Shown piece by piece: positions 59,488 through 64,000 of a stretch of 64,000 nucleotides of DNA. The notes under the pieces are model-generated. The model had not been told where the DNA came from. It did not search any database and saw only the letters and a list, made by a program, of their open reading frames with translations. A program made the position numbers and the translations under genes. Numbering within the stretch: position 1 is the stretch's first letter; each line of letters begins with the position of its first letter. Source of the DNA: Rhizobium sp. (lineage in GTDB: Bacteria > Pseudomonadota > Alphaproteobacteria > Rhizobiales > Rhizobiaceae); contig JAPZUE010000020.1 in the NCBI GenBank assembly GCA_027533385.1, positions 61,927 through 125,926 of the forward strand, in the 5' to 3' direction.

Positions 59488-60108
59488 ATGCGGATCGACC
59501 GGCGAATCGTCTTCGCGGGGCTGCGCAACGCCGTGTTCGGCGGGCGGCTCAGCCAGGGCCAGGTGGAGGGGATCGAGGCGGTGCTGACGCGCTTTTCCGC
59601 GCGCGGCTGGGCCGATCCGCGCTGGCTCGCCTATATGCTGGCAACGGCGCATCACGAGACGGCCGGCACCATGCAGGCCGTGCGCGAGACGCTGGCGGAG
59701 ACCGACGAGGAGGCCGTGGCGCGGCTGGAGCGGGCCTGGCGGGCGGGCAGGCTGCCGACGGTGAAGACGCCCTATTGGCGGCGAGACGCGGCGGGGCGGA
59801 GCTATTATGGCCGGGGTCTGGTGCAGATCACCCATCGCGAGAATTATGCGAGGATGAGCCGGGTGACCGGGCTCGACCTCGTCGCCGAACCGGATCTGGC
59901 GCTCAGGATGGATGTATCGGCGACGATCCTGGTGGTTGGCATGACCGAGGGGCTGTTTTCGGGCGCAAGGCTTGCGGATTTCTTTTCCGGCAGTAAGGCC
60001 GACTGGACGGGGGCGCGCAAGATCGTCAACGGGACCGATCGGGCGAAGAAGATCGCGGTGACGGCGAGGACCTTCGACGCGGCTGTCAGGGCGGGGCTCA
60101 TGGCGTGA
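59488..60108 (+). CDS. Lysozyme-like glycoside hydrolase (GH19/endolysin type)
   Basis: The protein has 206 residues without a signal peptide. LSQGQVEGIEAVLTRFSARGWADPRWLAYMLATAHHETAGTMQAVRE has the HHET catalytic glutamate. GRSYYGRGLVQITHRENYARMSRVTGLDLVAEPDLALRMDVSATILVVGM has the GRGxxQxT-x-x-NY core. FSGSKADWTGARKIVNGTDRA is the GH19 C-terminal motif. It would cut peptidoglycan. In a phage or GTA it lets particles out of, or DNA into, cells; there is no holin beside it unless the DUF6107 protein at 63463 serves. Confidence 0.88.
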   Translation: MRIDRRIVFAGLRNAVFGGRLSQGQVEGIEAVLTRFSARGWADPRWLAYMLATAHHETAGTMQAVRETLAETDEEAVARLERAWRAGRLPTVKTPYWRRDAAGRSYYGRGLVQITHRENYARMSRVTGLDLVAEPDLALRMDVSATILVVGMTEGLFSGARLADFFSGSKADWTGARKIVNGTDRAKKIAVTARTFDAAVRAGLMA

Positions 60109-60187
60109 AGCGGCCAAGCGGCGCATTGAGCGGCAGGCCGCGCGATGCTATCGGCTGGTGCGCTGCAACAGCTCTTCGAGGTGCCCC

Positions 60188-60493
60188 ATGATCCGCCACA
60201 TCGTCTTCTTCACCGTCAGCCCCGAACATCTCGAGGCAGTGCGGGCGGGGCTTTCGATCCTGACGGAAATCCCGAGCGCGACGCGGCTGGAAATCGGCAC
60301 GAATGTGAAGACCGACGGTTTTCACCGCAGCATCGACCTCGTGGTCTACGGTGAATTCGAGGATGAGGCAGCACTTGCCGCCTACAAGGCGCATCCGCTC
60401 TATGAGGAAAGCATCCGCCGGGTGAAGCCGCTGCGCGAGGAACGCTATGCGGCGGATTATGTGGTGGAGGATGCGGTGCGGGCGCGGCTGTGA
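60188..60493 (+). CDS. Dabb (A/B barrel) family protein
   Basis: The protein has 101 residues from ATG 60188. MIRHIVFFTVSPEHLEAVRAGLSILTEIPSATRLEIGTNVKTDGFHRSIDLVVYGEFEDEAALAAYKAHPLYEESIRRVKPLREERYAADY is a stress-responsive alpha/beta barrel (PF07876): HIVFF start, I.....EIG.N, SIDLVVYGEFEDEAAL..Y..HP. It is a cytoplasmic dimer of uncertain function. Its presence between the lysozyme and the Doc pair suggests cargo within the cluster. Confidence 0.9.
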   Translation: MIRHIVFFTVSPEHLEAVRAGLSILTEIPSATRLEIGTNVKTDGFHRSIDLVVYGEFEDEAALAAYKAHPLYEESIRRVKPLREERYAADYVVEDAVRARL

Positions 60494-60501
60494 GGGGCGT
60501 C

Positions 60502-60900
60502 TCAGGCCGGGCTTAGCAAAGGCTCCAACCGGTCCGCGAGCAGGGACGGGTCGTCGTTACCGATGATCAGCGCCTCGATCACATATTTGAGGCGCTCCTG
60601 CTGTTCTGCATCGAGAAGCAATCGGTAGCCGTTGATGGCTATGAAGTATCGGCCAGCGAGCCAGGCTGTCCGCTTGTTGCCCTGTTCGAAGGCATGCGCC
60701 TTGCCGATCGACTGGATGATGCAGCTGGCGAGCCAGGAAACCGACGATATCTGGCGATACTCTGCCTGGAAACGCGGACGGTGCAGGGCGCCTTCGAGGG
60801 CGGAGCGATCGCGCAGGAAGTGGTTCTCAGATGTGCCGAGAAGCAGCCGTCTGTTGATCGCAATCACATCCTCGATTGCAATCCAGAGGGGCTCGCTCAT
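60502..60900 (-). CDS. doc: Doc-type Fic-domain toxin
   Basis: The protein has 132 residues from ATG 60900. The Fic core is GKAHAFEQGNKRTAWLAGRYFIAINGYRL, with the H-x-F-x-x-x-N-K-R-T motif typical of Doc (Doc phosphorylates EF-Tu rather than AMPylating). RPRFQAEYRQISSVSWLASCIIQSI precedes it and DAEQQERLKYVIEALI follows. It lies 4 bp after the antitoxin stop, the usual antitoxin-first order. It is antisense to the phage-like genes. Confidence 0.92.
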   Translation of the reverse strand: MSEPLWIAIEDVIAINRRLLLGTSENHFLRDRSALEGALHRPRFQAEYRQISSVSWLASCIIQSIGKAHAFEQGNKRTAWLAGRYFIAINGYRLLLDAEQQERLKYVIEALIIGNDDPSLLADRLEPLLSPA

Positions 60901-60904
60901 GCGC

Positions 60905-61096
60905 TCACTTGGCCAGATGATCCAGGATGATCTTGTCGGTGACGAGCAGGTCTTCGACGAAATCGTCGAGATCCGGCCTGGCGGCAACCGGCTTTGCGGT
61001 CTTCAACACGACACCTTCGGAAGACGCGATCGAAGCCTTGCGGTCATCGCTGTTCCGCCTCTCGTCCAAACCACCGATTTTCGCTTTTGAACTCAT
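60905..61096 (-). CDS. Antitoxin-like partner of Doc
   Basis: The protein has 63 residues from ATG 61096 (MSSKAKIGGLDERRNSDDRKASIASS...). The C-terminal part EGVVLKTAKPVAARPDLDDFVEDLLVTDKIILDHLAK is a short acidic segment. It does not look like a classical Phd antitoxin with N-terminal DNA-binding fold; it is much shorter. Position directly before doc makes it the likely inhibitor. The frame extends further 5' to 61783 but only as antisense of the portal gene. Confidence 0.65.
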   Translation of the reverse strand: MSSKAKIGGLDERRNSDDRKASIASSEGVVLKTAKPVAARPDLDDFVEDLLVTDKIILDHLAK

Positions 61097-61180
61097 AGGA
61101 AGAGTATAGCGCAGGATTGGTGTTTTGACGAGCACTGCCGCGCGGCCCGTGTTTCGACCTCCATTCCAGAGGACACCCCG

Positions 61181-62341
61181 ATGAAACTCCCCTTCCGTCT
61201 GCCCTGGGCTGTGGCCCGGGATCGCACCTCTTTGCCCGAAGAAAAGGCGCTCAACCCCCGACCCGGAACGGCCCTGGCGCTGATTGCGGGCGAGGGCGAG
61301 GCGCGGTGGACGGGCAGGTCCTATGCGGCGCTGTCGCGGGAGGGGTTCATGAAGAACCCGGTGGCGCATCGCTGCGTGCGTCTGGTGTCGGAAGCGGCCG
61401 CCAGCATCGGTTTTCTGGCCTATCAGGGACCTGCCGAACGGGACATGCATCCGGCGCTTGCGCTGCTGGCGCGGCCGAACGGGGCGATGACGGGGGCGGA
61501 TTTTCTCGAAACGCTGTATGGCCAGCTGCTGCTTTCGGGCAATTCTTACGTCGAGGCGGTGGCCATCGGTGCTGGGAGGGCGGAACTGCATCTCTTGAGG
61601 CCGGACCGGGTGAGCGTTGTGACCGGAGCGGATGGCTGGCCGTTGGCTTATGACTATCGCGCCGGCACGAAGGCCAGGCGGATCGCGCTGGACGGGCTCC
61701 TGCATCTGAAGCTCTTTCATCCGCTCGATGATCACGAGGGCTTTGCGCCGCTCGCGGCAGCGCAGGTGGCGCTTGATCTGCACAATGCGGCGGGGCGCTG
61801 GAACAAGGCGCTTCTGGACAATTCGGCAAGGCCTTCCGGCGCGCTGGTCTATCAGCCGAAGGAGGGCGGCAATCTCTCCGCCGACCAGTATCAGCGGCTG
61901 AAGGTGGAGCTCGACGAGGGCTATTCCGGCCCGATGCGCGCCGGGCGACCGCTTTTGCTCGAGGGCGGGCTCGACTGGAAGTCGATGGGGCTTTCGCCCA
62001 AGGACATGGATTTCGTCGAGGCGAAGAATGGTGCTGCCCGCGACATCGCACTCGCCTTCGGCGTGCCGCCCATGCTGCTCGGCATTCCCGGCGACAACAC
62101 CTATGCCAATTACCAGGAGGCCAACCGCGCCTTCTATCGGCTCACCGTGCTGCCGCTGGTGACGCGGACCGGGGCGTCGCTTTCGGTGTTTCTGGGCGAC
62201 TTGACCGGGGAGGGGGTTAGGCTGGTGCCGGATCTCGATACGGTGGCGGGGCTGTCAGTGGAGCGCGATGCGCTTTGGGCGAGAGTTGGCGCGGCTGGGT
62301 TTTTGACGGATGAGGAGAAGCGTGAGGCGGTGGGGTATTGA
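61181..62341 (+). CDS. HK97-type portal protein
   Basis: The protein has 386 residues. It forms the DNA entry ring of the capsid. EALNPRPGTALALIAGEGEARWTGRSYAALSREGFMKNPVAHRCVRLVSEAAASIGF is the family start; NGAMTGADFLETLYGQLLLSGNSYVEAV, GLLHLKLFHPLDDHEGFAPLAAAQVALDLHNAAGRWNKALLDNSARPSGAL and ARDIALAFGVPPMLLGIPGDNTYANYQEANRAFYRLTVLPL are its hallmark segments. Length is normal and there is no frameshift. Together with the terminase it indicates a maintained packaging module. Confidence 0.95.
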   Translation: MKLPFRLPWAVARDRTSLPEEKALNPRPGTALALIAGEGEARWTGRSYAALSREGFMKNPVAHRCVRLVSEAAASIGFLAYQGPAERDMHPALALLARPNGAMTGADFLETLYGQLLLSGNSYVEAVAIGAGRAELHLLRPDRVSVVTGADGWPLAYDYRAGTKARRIALDGLLHLKLFHPLDDHEGFAPLAAAQVALDLHNAAGRWNKALLDNSARPSGALVYQPKEGGNLSADQYQRLKVELDEGYSGPMRAGRPLLLEGGLDWKSMGLSPKDMDFVEAKNGAARDIALAFGVPPMLLGIPGDNTYANYQEANRAFYRLTVLPLVTRTGASLSVFLGDLTGEGVRLVPDLDTVAGLSVERDALWARVGAAGFLTDEEKREAVGY

Positions 62342-62349
62342 GGGGTTTG

Positions 62350-62575
62350 TTGTGCCAAAAGCGCTGATCCCCTCACCAACAAAATCTGAGGTTTAGCCCT
62401 GATCGGGCTAAGCCCTCGATTTTGTAACCTCTCCCACAAGGGGGAGAGGTGTCGATGCGGCTGGCGGCGCGTTCCCTCTCCCCCCTCTGTTGGGGAGAAA
62501 GCGAAATCGAAGGCTTAGGCGAGCGCAAGCCGCCTAAACTTCAGATTTCGCAAGTGAGGGGATCCGTTCCACTGG
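62350..62575. repeat. Family C repeat, copy 6
   Basis: CAACAAAATCTGAGGTTTAG, CCCTGATCGGGCTAAGCCCT, CTCTCCCACAAGGGGGAGAG, CCCTCTGTTGGGGAGAAAG, AAATCGAAGGCTTAGGCGAG, CAAGCCGCCTAAACTTCAGA. Nearly identical to copy 3 at 56200-56426. Confidence 0.88.
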
Positions 62576-62654
62576 CAATACCCCAGCATCATACGGATGC
62601 CGGCCTAGCGCGTCCACGCTAGGATGCTCGCTCGACCGATACGGACACCCGCCC

Positions 62655-63224
62655 ATGGAGACCCAGCCCCACCTCCCACCCGGTGCCAGTCTCACCGCCG
62701 ACTGGATAACCCCTCAGCAGGAAGCCGTGCTTGCCGCCTTCCTCGACGCTGGCGCGTGGAGTGGAGAGCTGAAGCGGCGGGTTCGGCATTTTGGTTATCG
62801 CTATGACTACCGGGCGAGGCGCGCCACGGCGGAGAGCCGGATCGGGCCGCTGGCGGGCATGCTGCAGGGGCTGGCGGAGCGGCTTGTGGCGGACGGGTTT
62901 TTCTTAGCCGTGCCGGACCAGGTGATCGCCAACGAATATCGGCCCGGGCAGGGGATCAGCGCGCATGTCGATTGCGAGCCGTGTTTCGGCGAGGTGATCG
63001 CCTCGCTCAGTCTGCTCGCGGCCTGCGAGATGCGGTTCGATTGCCTTGAGAGCGGCGAGACGCGGGCGGTCATTTTGCCGCCGCGTTCGCTGCTGGTGCT
63101 CGCCGGGCCGGGGCGGCGGGACTGGACGCATGCGATCCCGGCGCGGCAGTCGGACGTGATTGACGGGCTGCGGGTGATGCGCCAGCGGCGGGTGTCGCTG
63201 ACCTTTCGGACCATGCGGTTTTGA
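62655..63224 (+). CDS. AlkB-type 2-oxoglutarate/Fe(II) dioxygenase
   Basis: The protein has 189 residues. The iron ligands are visible: HxD in GQGISAHVDCEPCFGE and the distal His in RRDWTHAIPARQ; RRVSLTFRTM carries the 2-oxoglutarate-binding Arg. NEYRPGQGISAHVD and SLLAACEMRF are as in the AlkB family, whose members repair alkylated DNA/RNA bases by oxidative demethylation. It is inserted between the portal gene and the DUF6107 gene in the phage-like cluster, probably as cargo. Confidence 0.9.
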   Translation: METQPHLPPGASLTADWITPQQEAVLAAFLDAGAWSGELKRRVRHFGYRYDYRARRATAESRIGPLAGMLQGLAERLVADGFFLAVPDQVIANEYRPGQGISAHVDCEPCFGEVIASLSLLAACEMRFDCLESGETRAVILPPRSLLVLAGPGRRDWTHAIPARQSDVIDGLRVMRQRRVSLTFRTMRF

Positions 63225-63462
63225 CGCAAGGCACTGTCAGGCGGGACCTGGCGCGGCTTCATCCATCAATTCAACCGGCGGAATCAGACTGTGAGCTTTC
63301 ACGGCCAAGCGATTCCAGGGATTCGGAAATTTGTGCCGACTTCACCTGACGGGTGAAGGGCTCGACTTGGGCTGAAGAGGAAGCGGGGCGCCGGCCGCAG
63401 CCTTTGGGGCGGGATCGTTCCGGCCGGCGCTCACCCAAAAGCTAACCGCGAAAGATGAACAA
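63225..63462. other. 238-bp gap with inverted repeats
   Basis: Two hairpins are visible: TCACCTGACGGGTGA (63344-63358) and GCGCCGGCC (63388-63396) pairing with GGCCGGCGC (63422-63430) over a 25-bp loop. The latter resembles a weak terminator after AlkB, without a U-run. No gene is seen. Confidence 0.4.
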
Positions 63463-63783
63463 ATGACTGACTTCGGCCATGACGGCGGGGTGACCTCCGC
63501 GCGCCTGATCGGTGCTGTCGCGGGCTCCGCGATCTCGCTGGTCTATCTGCTTCCCAAACACCGCCGCGAGGCGGCGGTGCGTTTTCTGACCGGCGTTGCC
63601 TGCGGGCTGATCTTCGGCGGGCCGACCGGCGTTTGGGGCGCCGGGCAGCTGGGGCTCGAGGGCCGGCTCTCGACGGCGGAAATCATGCTGGCGGGGGCGA
63701 CGCTGGCGTCGTTTACCGCCTGGTGGGGGCTCGGTGTCCTGGTGCGGCTGACGGGCCGGGCGGGGGACAAGGTGGGTGGGTGA
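63463..63783 (+). CDS. DUF6107-type small membrane protein of phage-like clusters
   Basis: The protein has 106 residues and three helices: ARLIGAVAGSAISLVYLLPKHRREAAVRFLTGVACGLIFGGPTGVWGAGQLGLEGRLSTAEIMLAGATLASFTAWWGLGVLVRL. In rhizobial phage/GTA-like clusters a DUF6107 protein follows the portal gene. A holin-like or accessory membrane role is possible but not shown. Confidence 0.75.
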   Translation: MTDFGHDGGVTSARLIGAVAGSAISLVYLLPKHRREAAVRFLTGVACGLIFGGPTGVWGAGQLGLEGRLSTAEIMLAGATLASFTAWWGLGVLVRLTGRAGDKVGG

Positions 63784-63794
63784 ACGCCTTCATT

Positions 63795-63893
63795 CTGAGG
63801 TGCCCCTGCACAGGCAGGGGCCTCGAAGGATGCTGCGCGGATGTAATGGGTGGCCTGGACCCTTCGAGGCCCGCGCGGTGCGCGGGCACCTCA
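63795..63893. repeat. Family D repeat, copy 2 (inverted pair)
   Basis: CTGAGGTGCCCCTGCACAGG, CAGGGGCCTCGAAGGATG and, facing it, CCCTTCGAGGCCCGCGCGGT, GCGCGGGCACCTCAG. The element ends at the transposase fragment, so it may mark the insertion boundary. Confidence 0.75.
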
Positions 63894-64000
63894 GCAACCG
63901 TGTTTCTGATTTTCCCAGAACACCTGTCTTTTGACGATTGTGTTGACCATTGTGATGAGTTTTCGCATGGCGGCGACGATAGCGACTTTAGGCGGTTTTC
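63891..64000 (-). CDS. IS110-family transposase, C-terminal part
   Basis: The reading KPPKVAIVAAMRKLITMVNT followed by IVKRQVFWENQKHGC and a stop at 63891-63893 runs to the right edge of the window. PKVAxxAxMRKLIxxxNxI is the typical C-terminal end of IS110-type (DEDD/Transposase_20) recombinases. The gene continues beyond the window, so whether it is intact is unknown. It lies next to the phage-like cluster and would separate DUF6107 from any protease and capsid genes beyond. Confidence 0.75.
   Translation of the reverse strand, partial: KPPKVAIVAAMRKLITMVNTIVKRQVFWENQKHGC

Noticed and set aside
1..64000. tRNA or rRNA genes
   Set aside because: No cloverleaf with TTC-loop motif and no rRNA-like segment was noticed. 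A tRNA scan would settle this.

Overview
The window looks like a chromosomal segment of an alphaproteobacterium in the Rhizobiaceae (Rhizobium/Agrobacterium group). The evidence is a MucR/Ros-type zinc-finger regulator (14885-15313), small families common in rhizobia (DUF1491, DUF2336, DUF5330, DUF6107, split DUF1214/DUF1254), high GC, and many palindromic mosaic repeats of the rhizobial kind. The genus cannot be fixed from sequence reading alone. I saw no tRNA, rRNA, CRISPR array or replication origin.

Layout. 0-8 kb: the end of a LysE-type exporter, a membrane-anchored AraC regulator divergent from an envelope protein, a VapBC pair, RecQ helicase, a nucleoside 2-deoxyribosyltransferase-like protein, two lipoproteins and MsrB. 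8.2-14.5 kb: a complete seven-gene Mrp/Mnh cation/proton antiporter operon (A-G), with a repeat element lodged between A and B. 14.5-19.3 kb: MucR, a stand-alone DnaA-domain-IV-like protein, a DUF6456-type protein, a PIN toxin pair, SufE, a ParDE-like pair and a DUF5330 protein. 19.8-30.3 kb: a PleC/DivJ-like histidine kinase overlapping a peptidoglycan-binding protein, a glycosyltransferase, a soluble chemoreceptor, HigBA, a DUF2336 protein, an HD-GYP phosphodiesterase and the DUF1214/DUF1254 pair. 30.4-43.7 kb: more toxin-antitoxin-like pairs, a cupin with a suspected premature stop, an epimerase, a membrane methyltransferase, two c-di-GMP proteins, a class A penicillin-binding protein and a YcgN-like protein. 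43.7-53.5 kb: envelope and SRPBCC proteins, a GNAT acetyltransferase, a RelE/XRE pair, then a copper module (CopA-type ATPase, CueR, CopZ), a 35-copy heptamer array, an AhpD-like protein and a diguanylate cyclase. 53.8-55.1 kb: an AT-richer islet of small unknown genes, including a Cas2-fold-like 'SinR family' protein. 55.6-64 kb: a phage/gene-transfer-agent-like cluster (possible small terminase, large terminase, lysozyme-like enzyme, portal protein, DUF6107) interleaved with a DUF559 nuclease, a Doc pair, AlkB and several repeats. It runs into the 3' end of an IS110-like transposase at the right edge.

How the genes work together. The Mrp operon is one translationally coupled unit. The copper genes share two MerR-type operators, one before copA and one whose -35 overlaps the cueR stop codon and precedes copZ, so CueR probably controls both efflux and chaperone. 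Three GGDEF proteins (one also EAL) and an HD-GYP protein give dense c-di-GMP signalling. Nine toxin-antitoxin or toxin-antitoxin-like pairs occur in 64 kb. Repeats account for most gaps longer than 200 bp and in places enter coding sequence (mnhB, copA, the AraC tail).
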